Both the position numbers and the translations under genes were made by a program. The notes below the pieces were generated by a model, which worked only from the letters and a program-made list of their open reading frames with translations, was not told where the DNA came from and did no database searches. A stretch of 64,000 nt of DNA from NCBI GenBank assembly GCA_030827315.1, contig JAURER010000003.1:1-64000 (forward strand), given 5' to 3'. Below are positions 37,684 through 45,819 of the stretch, piece by piece. The stretch comes from Gemmatimonadota bacterium. Its GTDB lineage: Bacteria; Gemmatimonadota; Gemmatimonadetes; Longimicrobiales; Gaopeijiaceae. How positions within the stretch are numbered: position 1 is the first letter of the stretch; the number at the start of each line of letters is the position of its first letter.

Positions 37684-38679
37684 ATGCAGACTCCCATGCC
37701 CATCGTCGAGATCGCGGGGACCGGTCGGTTTCTTCCGGACAACGTGGTCACCAACGACGACCTCGCCAAGCGCATGGACACCTCCGACGAGTGGATCCAG
37801 ACGCGCACCGGAATCCGCGAGCGGCGCATCGCCCCGCCGGAGCTGTGGGCGGCCCAGATGGGCACGGAGGCGGCGCGAAAGGCCATGGAAAAGGCCGGGG
37901 TCGAGCCGGGCGAGGTGGACATCCTGATTGTGTCCACGGCCACGCCGGATCGCTGGCTCCCGTCCACGGCCTGTGACATGCAGTCGCTGATCGGGTGCGA
38001 CAACGCGCTCGCGTTCGACCTCATGGCCGCCTGTACCGGGCACCTGTACGCACTCACGATGGCCGAGGGATACATCGCCGCGGGACGCGGAGAAGTCGCT
38101 CTGGTCGTGGCTGCGGAAAAGATGAGCGCCATCATGGACTGGGACGATCGTAGCACCGCGGTCCTCTTCGGTGACGGCGCCGGCGCGGCAGTCGTGCGGA
38201 AGGCCGACGGCTCGGGCCGGGGGATCCTCTCCTCGCACCACCGGTCCGACGGAAAGCTCGCCGAGCTTCTGTACCGGCCCGGAGGCGGCGCGGTCGAGCC
38301 GCTGAGCCAGACCGTGCTCGACGAGGGCAGGCACCTGCTCAAGATGGAGGGTCGCGAGATTTTTAAGAACGCCGTTCGCTCGATGGCGGAGGCGTGCGAC
38401 CTGGCGCTGCAGAAGGCCGGCCTGACCGCCAGCGACATCGACCTGCTCGTGCCACACCAGGCGAACATCCGCATCATCGAGGCGACGGCCAAGTATGCCG
38501 GCATCCCGATGGATAAGGTCTACGTGAATGTGGACCGCTACGGCAACATGAGCTCCGCGACCGTGCCGATCGCCTTCGACGAAGCGATCGAGCAGGGCCG
38601 TCTGGGCCCGGGCTCCACCGCAATGACCGTCGCGTTCGGGGCCGGGCTCACGTGGGGCGCGATGACGATCCGCCTCTGA
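37684..38679 (+). CDS. fabH: Beta-ketoacyl-ACP synthase III
   Basis: 331 residues from ATG 37684 (ATG 37696 also possible). Starts fatty-acid synthesis by condensing acyl-CoA with malonyl-ACP. The catalytic triad is C117 in AACTGHLYAL, H258 in VPHQANIRI and N288 in YGNMSSATVP. The usual Phe after CxG is His here (CTGH) and the Asn loop reads NMSSAT instead of NTSAAS, small changes that could alter primer choice (for example branched acyl-CoA). Confidence 0.95.
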   Translation: MQTPMPIVEIAGTGRFLPDNVVTNDDLAKRMDTSDEWIQTRTGIRERRIAPPELWAAQMGTEAARKAMEKAGVEPGEVDILIVSTATPDRWLPSTACDMQSLIGCDNALAFDLMAACTGHLYALTMAEGYIAAGRGEVALVVAAEKMSAIMDWDDRSTAVLFGDGAGAAVVRKADGSGRGILSSHHRSDGKLAELLYRPGGGAVEPLSQTVLDEGRHLLKMEGREIFKNAVRSMAEACDLALQKAGLTASDIDLLVPHQANIRIIEATAKYAGIPMDKVYVNVDRYGNMSSATVPIAFDEAIEQGRLGPGSTAMTVAFGAGLTWGAMTIRL

Positions 38680-38699
38680 CGACCGAACCACTCGACCGA

Positions 38700-39617
38700 A
38701 TGTCTCTCGCGCTGATCTTCCCCGGTCAGGGGTCTCAATACGTCGGTATGGCGGCGGCGCTCGCTCGCAGCGAGCCGGCCGCGGCCGAGGTGCTCCGCGC
38801 CGCCGACGAAGCCCTCGGCTTCCCGCTTTCCGCTCTCATGGCGCACGGCCCGGAGGACGAGCTCACCGCCACCCGGAACGCCCAGCCCGCTCTGCTCACG
38901 CACTCCGTCGCCGCCCTGCGGGTGCTGGGTGACCGCCTCGGAGAGCCCGGCTTCGCCGCCGGACACTCACTGGGCGAATTCAGCGCGCACGTGGCCGCCG
39001 GTACCCTTGCGTTCGAGGACGCGCTGCGTGCCGTGAGGCTCCGAGGCGATCTCATGTACGCGGCGGGCCAGGCCCGACCAGGGACGATGGCCGCGGTCCT
39101 GGGGCTCGACGACGCCGCGGTCGAGGCCGTATGCGCACGCGTCGACTCCGGGGTGTGCGTACCGGCAAACTTCAACTCCGAGGGCCAGGTCGTCGTGAGT
39201 GGCGACGTCGCCGGTGTGGAGCAGGCGATGGAGCTCGCGCGGCAGGCGGGAGCTAAGCGCGTCGTTCCGCTCAACGTCTCCGGCGCCTTTCACTCCCCGC
39301 TCATGGAGCCCGCCGCCGAGGGGCTGCGTGATCATCTCGCGTCGATCGAATTCCACGATCCGGCCTTTCCGGTCATCTCGAACGCGACCGCGGAGCCGGT
39401 CACGAGCGGCGCACGGGCACGCGAGCTCCTGGTCGAGCAGCTCACTTCGCCCGTGCGGTGGAGCGCCTCGGTGTCCCGCATGGTCGAGGGCGGGGCAGAC
39501 CGCTTCCTCGAGCTCGGTCCCGGCAAGGTGCTTGCGACACTCAACCGTCGAAACGCGCGCGACGCGAGGACCACGTACGCCGGGGAGCCCGAAGACTTCT
39601 CGGGACTGGAGATCTGA
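38700..39617 (+). CDS. fabD: Malonyl-CoA:ACP transacylase
   Basis: 305 residues. Loads malonyl groups on ACP. FPGQGSQYVGM at the start, nucleophile S90 in AGHSLGEFSAH, and H198 in GAFHSPLM complete the catalytic dyad. NFNSEGQVVVSG is the further family motif. It ends one base before the fabG start. Confidence 0.95.
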   Translation: MSLALIFPGQGSQYVGMAAALARSEPAAAEVLRAADEALGFPLSALMAHGPEDELTATRNAQPALLTHSVAALRVLGDRLGEPGFAAGHSLGEFSAHVAAGTLAFEDALRAVRLRGDLMYAAGQARPGTMAAVLGLDDAAVEAVCARVDSGVCVPANFNSEGQVVVSGDVAGVEQAMELARQAGAKRVVPLNVSGAFHSPLMEPAAEGLRDHLASIEFHDPAFPVISNATAEPVTSGARARELLVEQLTSPVRWSASVSRMVEGGADRFLELGPGKVLATLNRRNARDARTTYAGEPEDFSGLEI

Positions 39618-39618
39618 C

Positions 39619-40356
39619 ATGAGTGAACTCGACGGTACGGTGGCCGTGGTGACCGGAGGATCCCGGGGAATCGGCCGCGCCATCGCGCAGGCGCTGGCGC
39701 AGGCCGGCGCGAAGGTCGCCGTCGTCGGTCGAAGCGGTGAGAGCGCGCAGCGTGCCGCGGCCGAGCTTCCGGGCGAGGGCCACGGCGGCTATGCGTGCGA
39801 CGTGGCCGACCCCGAGCAGGTGAACACCACTGTCGGCGCGATCGAGGCCGGGCAGGGGCCCGTCGGCATCCTGGTCAACAATGCAGGAATCACGCGCGAC
39901 AACATCCTGCTGCGCATGAAGGATGAGGAATTCGATGAGGTGATCGCAGCCAATCTCAAAGGCGCATTCAACTTCACCCGGGCCGTAACCCGCGGAATGA
40001 TGAAGCGGCGCGCCGGCGCGATCCTCAACATCACTTCGGTGGTGGGCCTGACGGGCAACGCAGGCCAGGCGAACTACGCCGCGTCGAAGGCGGGGATGGT
40101 CGGGCTCACGAAGAGCGTGGCCAAGGAACTCGCCAGCCGCGGGATCCGCTGCAACGCGATCGCGCCGGGCTTCATCGAGACCGACATGACCGACGCGCTC
40201 AACGAATCACAGGTGGAAGCGCTCCTCGGCCAGATCCCCCTGGGTGCACTCGGCGGTCCGGAGGACATCGCCGAAGCCGCGGTGTTTCTCGTAAGCCCTC
40301 GCGCGCGCTACATTACCGGCCAGGTTTTGGCGGTCGACGGCGGGATGGTCATGTAG
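39619..40356 (+). CDS. fabG: 3-oxoacyl-ACP reductase
   Basis: 245 residues, short-chain dehydrogenase. The NADPH loop is [17 protein letters not shown] at 87-90, and the catalytic tetrad is N112, S140, Y153 and K157 (YAASK). The C-terminal [34 protein letters not shown] follows the FabG form (core [13 protein letters not shown]). Confidence 0.96.
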   Translation: MSELDGTVAVVTGGSRGIGRAIAQALAQAGAKVAVVGRSGESAQRAAAELPGEGHGGYACDVADPEQVNTTVGAIEAGQGPVGILVNNAGITRDNILLRMKDEEFDEVIAANLKGAFNFTRAVTRGMMKRRAGAILNITSVVGLTGNAGQANYAASKAGMVGLTKSVAKELASRGIRCNAIAPGFIETDMTDALNESQVEALLGQIPLGALGGPEDIAEAAVFLVSPRARYITGQVLAVDGGMVM

Positions 40357-40412
40357 CCCTCCGGCACCGCCCTTTTCATTCTATTCACCAGCAGCACGAC
40401 CTTCAGACTTTC

Positions 40413-40418
40413 AGGAGG
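40413..40418 (+). promoter_or_regulatory. Strong ribosome binding site of acpP
   Basis: AGGAGG, eight bases before the ATG at 40427. It stands out in a window where many starts have weak or no such site, in keeping with the high level of acyl carrier protein that cells need. Confidence 0.7.
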
Positions 40419-40426
40419 AAGGACAC

Positions 40427-40669
40427 ATGAGCGAGCCCACCGAGGCGCGGGTCCGTGAGATCATCATCAACGAACTGGGCGTCGAGCCCGAGAAGGTGAC
40501 CGACGACGCTTCGTTCGTTGAGGATCTCGGCGCGGATTCCCTCGACACGGTCGAGCTGGTCATGGCCTTCGAGGAAGAGTTCGGCATCGACATTCCCGAC
40601 GAGGACGCGGAGCAGATGCGCACGGTTGGCGACGCGATCCGGTATCTGAACCAGCACGCGTCGGAGTAG
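40427..40669 (+). CDS. acpP: Acyl carrier protein
   Basis: 80 residues, acidic. The phosphopantetheine Ser38 lies in [21 protein letters not shown] (core [10 protein letters not shown]). Helix II/III residues [20 protein letters not shown] follow the family pattern. It carries the growing acyl chain for FabD, FabH, FabG and FabF encoded on both sides, and for lipid A synthesis. Confidence 0.97.
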   Translation: MSEPTEARVREIIINELGVEPEKVTDDASFVEDLGADSLDTVELVMAFEEEFGIDIPDEDAEQMRTVGDAIRYLNQHASE

Positions 40670-40705
40670 GCCGCGCCCTGCTTTCGCGCATTTCGACTGC
40701 ACGGC

Positions 40706-41971
40706 ATGACGATGGGTAACAAAGCAGGACCGAGGCGCGTGGTCGTCACGGGGATGGGGCTGGTGTGCCCCGTCGGCAACGACGTGGACACGAGCTGGAC
40801 CAACCTCCTCGCGGGCAGGAGCGGGGGGGGGCCGGTCACTCACTTCGAGGCGACCGAGGAATTCCCGTGCAGGATCGCCTGCGAGGTTAAGGGGTTCGAC
40901 CCCCTCGACTACCTCGACAAGCGTGACGTCAAGCGCCACGACCGCGTATCCCAGCTCGCGGTCGCGGCCTCCGCTCAGGCCCTCGCCTCGGCCGGTCTCG
41001 AGGGACCGCCGCCAGGCAGCGACCCGGAGCGGTTCGGGGTGATCTTCGGAAGCGGTATCGGGGGGATCTCGACCTTCGAGGAGCAGCACCGGAGGCTCAT
41101 CGAGCAGGGGCCCGGGCGCGTCAGCCCCTTCTTCATCCCGATGTTCATTCCGGACATCTCCGCCGGGCTCATTTCGATCCGGTGGGGTCTTCGGGGTCCG
41201 AACTACGCCACCGTTTCGGCGTGTGCCTCTTCAGCGCACGCGATCGGTGATGCGATGCGGCACATCCGCTACGGCGACGCCGACATCATGATCGCCGGCG
41301 GGGCCGAAGCGACCCTGACGCCCATGACCTTCGCGGGCTTCTGTGCGATGAAGGCGATGTCGACCCGCAACGACGATCCCGAGGGCGCCAGCCGGCCCTT
41401 CTCCGCCGACCGTGACGGGTTCGTGATGGGCGAAGGGGCCGGGGCGGTGATCCTCGAGTCGCTCGAGCACGCCGAGGCGCGAGGCGCCGAGATCCTGGGC
41501 GAGGTCGTGGGTTACGGGCTGAGCGCGGACGGCTATCACATTACCTCTCCGCCGCCCGGCGGCTACGGGGCCCAGGCGGCGATGCGCATGGCGATGAAGT
41601 ACGCTGGGGCGACCCCGGAGGATGTCGACTACGTCAATGCCCATGGCACGTCGACCATGGCGGACGCCATCGAGACCGAAGCGGTCAAGGAAGTGCTCGG
41701 CCCCCGCGCGTACGACATCGTCGTGGGGTCGACCAAGTCGATGACGGGACACCTTCTGGGTGCGGCCGGGGCGCTCGAGGCGATCGTGTCGCTCATGGTG
41801 TGCCGGACGGGAAAGATCCCGCCGACGGCCAACTTCTCCACGGCCGACCCGGCATGCGACCTCGAATACGCCCACGGTGGGATGATCGAACGACCGGTAC
41901 GCCTCGCTCTTTCGAACTCCTTCGGGTTCGGCGGACATAACGCCTGTCTCGCGCTCCGGGGCTGGAGCTGA
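40706..41971 (+). CDS. fabF: Beta-ketoacyl-ACP synthase II
   Basis: 421 residues. Elongating condensing enzyme. Active-site C173 in VSACASSAHAIG, H313 in NAHGTSTMAD and H349 in SMTGHLLGAAG make the Cys-His-His triad. RVVVTGMGLVCPVGND opens the fold. Start could also be the ATG two codons later. A run of nine G near 40823 is just Gly/Arg codons. It closes the fatty-acid block; the rnc gene often found next is absent and ispF follows instead. Confidence 0.96.
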   Translation: MTMGNKAGPRRVVVTGMGLVCPVGNDVDTSWTNLLAGRSGGGPVTHFEATEEFPCRIACEVKGFDPLDYLDKRDVKRHDRVSQLAVAASAQALASAGLEGPPPGSDPERFGVIFGSGIGGISTFEEQHRRLIEQGPGRVSPFFIPMFIPDISAGLISIRWGLRGPNYATVSACASSAHAIGDAMRHIRYGDADIMIAGGAEATLTPMTFAGFCAMKAMSTRNDDPEGASRPFSADRDGFVMGEGAGAVILESLEHAEARGAEILGEVVGYGLSADGYHITSPPPGGYGAQAAMRMAMKYAGATPEDVDYVNAHGTSTMADAIETEAVKEVLGPRAYDIVVGSTKSMTGHLLGAAGALEAIVSLMVCRTGKIPPTANFSTADPACDLEYAHGGMIERPVRLALSNSFGFGGHNACLALRGWS

Positions 41972-41988
41972 GCGGACAGGACCGCTCG

Positions 41989-42513
41989 ATGACGAACCTT
42001 CGGGTCGGAACCGGCTACGATTCACATCGCTTCGACGCGGATCGTCCCCTCGTGCTGGGAGGCGTCAGCATCCCCGACCACCCGGGTCTCTCCGGGCACT
42101 CGGACGGGGACGCCGTCGCCCACGCCGTCATCGACGCAGTCCTGGGCGCGGCCGGCGCCGGCAACGTAGGCAGCCATTTTCCCCCTTCCGAAGCTCGATG
42201 GAAGGATGCGGATTCGATCGGCCTCCTCGAGCGGGCGGCGGCGGTCCTCAGAGGCCGCGACTGGCACGTCGTGAACGTGGACGTGACGGTGGTCTGCGAG
42301 AGCCCGAGGATCGCGCCCTGGGCCGATGCCATGCGCGCTCGGCTGTCGGGGGCGCTGGGGATCACCGGGACCCGGGTCTCCATCAAGGGCAAGACGAACG
42401 AGGGCATGGGTTGGATCGGCGCCGGTGAGGGCCTCGCGGTCCACGCGGTCGCCCTGGTGGAGCTCAACATCGGGGAGCGCGGCGCGGAACGGGGCGGCGC
42501 GGACGCCCTCTGA
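41989..42513 (+). CDS. ispF: 2-C-methyl-D-erythritol 2,4-cyclodiphosphate synthase
   Basis: 174 residues. Non-mevalonate isoprenoid enzyme that cyclises CDP-ME 2-phosphate. GTGYDSHRFD gives metal ligands D11 and H13. LSGHSDGDAVAHAVIDAVLGA holds the third (core HSDGDAVAHA), and NVDVTVVCESPRIAPW and KGKTNEGMGWIGAGEGLAVHAVAL are the remaining conserved segments (core TNEGMGWIG). The tail of about 15 residues (IGERGAERGGADAL) is not conserved. No ispD is seen next to it. Confidence 0.95.
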   Translation: MTNLRVGTGYDSHRFDADRPLVLGGVSIPDHPGLSGHSDGDAVAHAVIDAVLGAAGAGNVGSHFPPSEARWKDADSIGLLERAAAVLRGRDWHVVNVDVTVVCESPRIAPWADAMRARLSGALGITGTRVSIKGKTNEGMGWIGAGEGLAVHAVALVELNIGERGAERGGADAL

Positions 42514-42530
42514 ACGACTTCGTCTCCTGG

Positions 42531-43121
42531 ATGAGCGGCTTGCCCGACTGGGTCGTGTACCTCGTCCTGTGGGCCGGTGCCGCCATCGAGAACTTCCTTC
42601 CGGCCGTGCCCGCCGACACCTTCGTCGCGCTGGGGGGCTTTCTGGCCGGCGCCGGCGCTCTCGACGCGCGCTGGGTCGCGGTCGGCACGTGGGCGAGCAA
42701 CGCCGCCGGAGCCCTGTTCGTCTACAGGATGAGCCACCTTTACGGGAGGGCATTCTTCGAGCGCGGCCTCGGGCGCTACCTCCTGCGCCCTCACCAGATG
42801 GCGCGGATGGAGCGCTTCTACGCCCGGTGGGGCACCCCTGCCATCTTCTTCTCGCGCTTCCTTCCGGGCATCCGCGCCATCGTGCCGGTGTTCGCGGGGG
42901 TGACCCATCAGCCGTGGACGCACGTCGTGCCGCCGATCGTGGTCGCGTCCGCTCTCTGGTACGGCGGCCTCGTGCGCCTCGGCATGTTCGCCGGCAGGAA
43001 CCTCGAGCTGCTCGACGCGCTGCTGGCAAACGTGAACCGAACCCTCGCCGGAGTCGCCCTCTTTTTCGGGGCGGCCATGGTGGTCTGGTGGGTGCTGACG
43101 CGGCGGCCTCCGGATGGATGA
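42531..43121 (+). CDS. DedA/SNARE-associated family membrane protein
   Basis: 196 residues with four to five hydrophobic helices. AIENFLPAVPADTFVALGGFLAG resembles the DedA start (E and P-rich first re-entrant loop). The conserved FYARWGTPAIFFSRFLPGIRAIVPVFAGV carries the R-x3-P motif of the family (core SRFLPGIRAIVPVFAG). DedA proteins are implicated in flipping undecaprenyl phosphate and phospholipids and in proton homeostasis. Its end overlaps xerD by eight bases. Confidence 0.9.
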   Translation: MSGLPDWVVYLVLWAGAAIENFLPAVPADTFVALGGFLAGAGALDARWVAVGTWASNAAGALFVYRMSHLYGRAFFERGLGRYLLRPHQMARMERFYARWGTPAIFFSRFLPGIRAIVPVFAGVTHQPWTHVVPPIVVASALWYGGLVRLGMFAGRNLELLDALLANVNRTLAGVALFFGAAMVVWWVLTRRPPDG

Positions 43122-44022
43122 CGCCAGCGCGCGCGCCTTCCGGCTGGAGCCGTTTCAGGATCACCTGAACTTCGAGCGTGGGCTGTCCGCGCGTACGATC
43201 GCCGCGTACGGCAGGGATCTTCGACGCTGGATCGCGTTCGTGACCGCCGAGGGAGCGCGGCGGCCCTCGGACGTCGACACGGGAATGCTGCGGGCGTGGG
43301 TCTTCACACTCAGGGACGCGGGGCTGGCTGCGACCTCGATCCGGCGCGCCCAGTCCGCGGTGCGGACCTACTACGGATTCCTCCTGGCCGAGGGCCTCGT
43401 AGAGCACGACCCCACCGACCGACTCGAGTCGCCGCGTGCCGACCGTCGGCTTCCGGACTTTCTCGGGCGCGAGGAGACGGAACGCCTACTCGAGGCCCCG
43501 GACCCCGGCCACGCGCTGTACTGGAGGGATCGAGCCATTCTCGAGTTCCTCTACGCCACGGGCGTCCGCGTGTCCGAGCTGGCAGACCTTCCGATCTCCT
43601 CGCTGGACATGGACGACGGCTTCGCGCTCGTCTTCGGGAAGGGTTCCAAGGAGCGCCTGGTCCCGGTTGGCGCCCCCGCGCTCCGGGCGCTGCGCCGTTA
43701 CCTGACCGAAGTCCGACCGGGTCTCGACCGCGGAAAGGGGATGGGGCGGGTCTTCCTCAACGCCCGCGGAGGGCCCCTGCGCCGGGAGTCGGTCTGGGCC
43801 GTGGTCCGGAACGCGGCACGGCGCGCGGGAATCCGCCGCAAGGTCTCACCGCACACGCTCCGGCACACTTTCGCAACGCACCTGATCGAAGGCGGCGCTG
43901 ACCTCGCCGCGGTCCAGGAACTGCTCGGCCACGCCGACATCTCCACCACGCAGATCTACACGCACCTCGATCGGGCCTACCTGCGCGACCTGCACCGCCG
44001 CTTCCACCCTCGGAGCGGCTGA
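43114..44022 (+). CDS. xerD: Tyrosine site-specific recombinase XerC/XerD
   Basis: 302 residues. An N-terminal SAM-like DNA-binding domain (LEPFQDHLNFERGLSARTIAAYGRDLRRW; core GLSARTIAAYGRDL) is followed by the catalytic domain with R152 (ATGVRVSEL), the beta-hairpin Lys in GKGSKERLVPVG, H247 and R250 (HTLRHTFATHL), H273 (LLGHADISTTQ) and the nucleophile Y282 (IYTH). Length and motif spacing are those of chromosomal XerC/D resolvases that resolve dimers at dif. I cannot assign C or D firmly. No integrase-like island surrounds it. Confidence 0.92.
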   Translation: MDDASARAFRLEPFQDHLNFERGLSARTIAAYGRDLRRWIAFVTAEGARRPSDVDTGMLRAWVFTLRDAGLAATSIRRAQSAVRTYYGFLLAEGLVEHDPTDRLESPRADRRLPDFLGREETERLLEAPDPGHALYWRDRAILEFLYATGVRVSELADLPISSLDMDDGFALVFGKGSKERLVPVGAPALRALRRYLTEVRPGLDRGKGMGRVFLNARGGPLRRESVWAVVRNAARRAGIRRKVSPHTLRHTFATHLIEGGADLAAVQELLGHADISTTQIYTHLDRAYLRDLHRRFHPRSG

Positions 44023-44062
44023 CGGCCGCCGGCGCTCGTGGCGTCGCCCGGGAACGACGGCC

Positions 44063-45658
44063 TCAGCCGCCCCGGGGGCCCTGCGTGGCGCCCGGCTGCG
44101 CGTCCACCGCGCCGAACAGCTCCTGCTGCGACATCGTCGTCTCGATGAGGCGAATCGCTTCGGTCAGGACGGGATCGCGCCTCGTGCGGTAGTCCGCTTC
44201 CGCGCCGATGTCGCCCATGCGCTGCGCGACCGTCATGTCGAGACGCCAGAGCAGGTAATCGCGCACCTGCGGGTCGTCGACGTACTCGGCGCCGAGCCCC
44301 TCGGCGGCGAGCTGCCGCATCCAGGTCTCGAATTCCTCGGCGTGCACGCCGGGCCGGGCGCCCTCGGCGCGCCGCAGTGCCACGAGGGACAGCCCGTACT
44401 CCGCGATGCGAAGCCCAAGGGGGAACTCCTGTTCGTTGGTCGCGCGGATGAACTCCTGCTCGGTGGTCGTGAGGGTGTCGTCGGCGATCACGAGATCCGG
44501 GAAGATGCCCCCGCCGGAGATGAGCTGCCGGCCCGAAGCCGTGGCCACGCGGGGCAGGGTGTCGACGTCCTCGCCGACGGGCATCCCCTGGCGGTCGCGG
44601 TCGCGCTGCAGGGAGCGTCCGAGCGGGGTCAGCCACGAGCCGGTGGTGAAGCGCAGGCGGCGGCCATGCGGCAGGTTCATGACGGTCTGGACGACACCCT
44701 TTCCGAAGGTCCGTTCGCCGAGCACGACCGCTCGGTCGTAGTCCTGGAGCGCGCCGGCGAGGATCTCGGCCCCGGAGGCGGTGAACTCGTCGACCAGGAT
44801 CACCACCGGCAGATCCGGGACCAGGGCCGGCCAGCGGTCTCCGTACGAGTCCGTCTCGGGCGTCGCCGCGCTTCCCCCGGGCACGCGCTGAACCGTGCTG
44901 GCCAGCGTCGAGCCGGGCTTCAGGAAGAGGTCGGCGAGCATGAGCGACTCGTCGAGGAAGCCGCCCGGGTTGCGGCGCAGGTCGATGATGAGACCCTTGC
45001 GGCCCTGGAGAACGCCGAGCGCCTCGTTCATCTCGCGTGCGGCGTTGCGCGCGACGCGATCCATGATCACGTACCCGATGTCACCCTGCAGGACGCCATA
45101 CTCGACGGCCGGCACGTGCACCTCGGCTCGGGTGATCACGTAGGTCCGCGGCTCCGCGTACCCGGCACGCCGGATGCGCACGTTGACCTCCGTACCGACC
45201 GGGCCGCGAATCGAATCGGCGGCCATGTCGGTGTTCCACTCGGTGGCGTCGTACTGGTTCACTCCGACGATCACGTCGCCGATCATGATGCCGTGCTCGC
45301 TGGCGGGGAATCCACGGAAGACACCGGTGATCGTGATCTCGTCGTTGAGCATCGTGATCTGCAGCCCGATGCCCGAGTAGTTGCCGGTCGTCCCCTCCTC
45401 CCAGGCCTCCGCCTCCTGCGGCGTGAAGAGCTCCGCATACGGATCGTTGAGGGCGTCGATCAGCCCGTCGATGGCCGCTTCCCAGAGAATGGAGTCGCTG
45501 AACGCCTCCATGTGCATCCTGGAGATCGCCTCGACCGCGCTGGAAAGCACCTCGACCTGAGCGGGGCGCTCCGGCGACTCCTGGGCGGCGAGCTCCTGCG
45601 CCTGAAGCGCGGGGAGCGCGAGCGTGAGGCCGGCAACTGCGGCGAATCTCATGATCAT
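44063..45658 (-). CDS. Secreted S41 family C-terminal-processing peptidase
   Basis: 531 residues. A signal peptide ends LQA/Q near 20/21. A helical segment (about 35-95) precedes a PDZ domain (about 95-180; SGIGLQITMLNDEITITGVF). The S41 core has LIIDLRRNPGGFLDES, nucleophile S295 in FTASGAEILAGALQDYDRA and general base K320 in TFGKGVVQ. The last 200 residues, after the catalytic core, are an extension absent from minimal CtpA. Such proteases trim or degrade periplasmic proteins. It is transcribed divergently from nadE across 161 bases that contain a CCCCGCGGGG palindrome near 45705 and no convincing promoter. Confidence 0.92.
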   Translation of the reverse strand: MIMRFAAVAGLTLALPALQAQELAAQESPERPAQVEVLSSAVEAISRMHMEAFSDSILWEAAIDGLIDALNDPYAELFTPQEAEAWEEGTTGNYSGIGLQITMLNDEITITGVFRGFPASEHGIMIGDVIVGVNQYDATEWNTDMAADSIRGPVGTEVNVRIRRAGYAEPRTYVITRAEVHVPAVEYGVLQGDIGYVIMDRVARNAAREMNEALGVLQGRKGLIIDLRRNPGGFLDESLMLADLFLKPGSTLASTVQRVPGGSAATPETDSYGDRWPALVPDLPVVILVDEFTASGAEILAGALQDYDRAVVLGERTFGKGVVQTVMNLPHGRRLRFTTGSWLTPLGRSLQRDRDRQGMPVGEDVDTLPRVATASGRQLISGGGIFPDLVIADDTLTTTEQEFIRATNEQEFPLGLRIAEYGLSLVALRRAEGARPGVHAEEFETWMRQLAAEGLGAEYVDDPQVRDYLLWRLDMTVAQRMGDIGAEADYRTRRDPVLTEAIRLIETTMSQQELFGAVDAQPGATQGPRGG

Positions 45659-45819
45659 GCGAAGCCCTTCCGGGTCATTGTCGTCATTGCCGTCTTCTAA
45701 CCCCCCGCGGGGAGAGGGCGTTCCGGTCCTGCATGCGCGGCACCGAAAACGGTATCTTCGTACGCCGCATCCATGACCGATCGCGCCGCCACGAACAGAC
45801 CGATACGACGGTCCCGTCC

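Noticed and set aside
41971-41989. Loss of rnc after fabF as evidence of rearrangement
   Set aside because: rnc position varies among phyla and the gene may simply lie elsewhere; one window cannot show a loss.
43114-44022. Tyrosine recombinase as the integrase of a mobile island
   Set aside because: Length, motifs and housekeeping neighbours fit a chromosomal XerC/D. No attachment repeats, tRNA or phage genes are nearby.
45700-45760. Promoter for nadE at TATCTT (45753-45758)
   Set aside because: The hexamer fits the -10 pattern, but no -35-like sequence lies 16-18 bases upstream.
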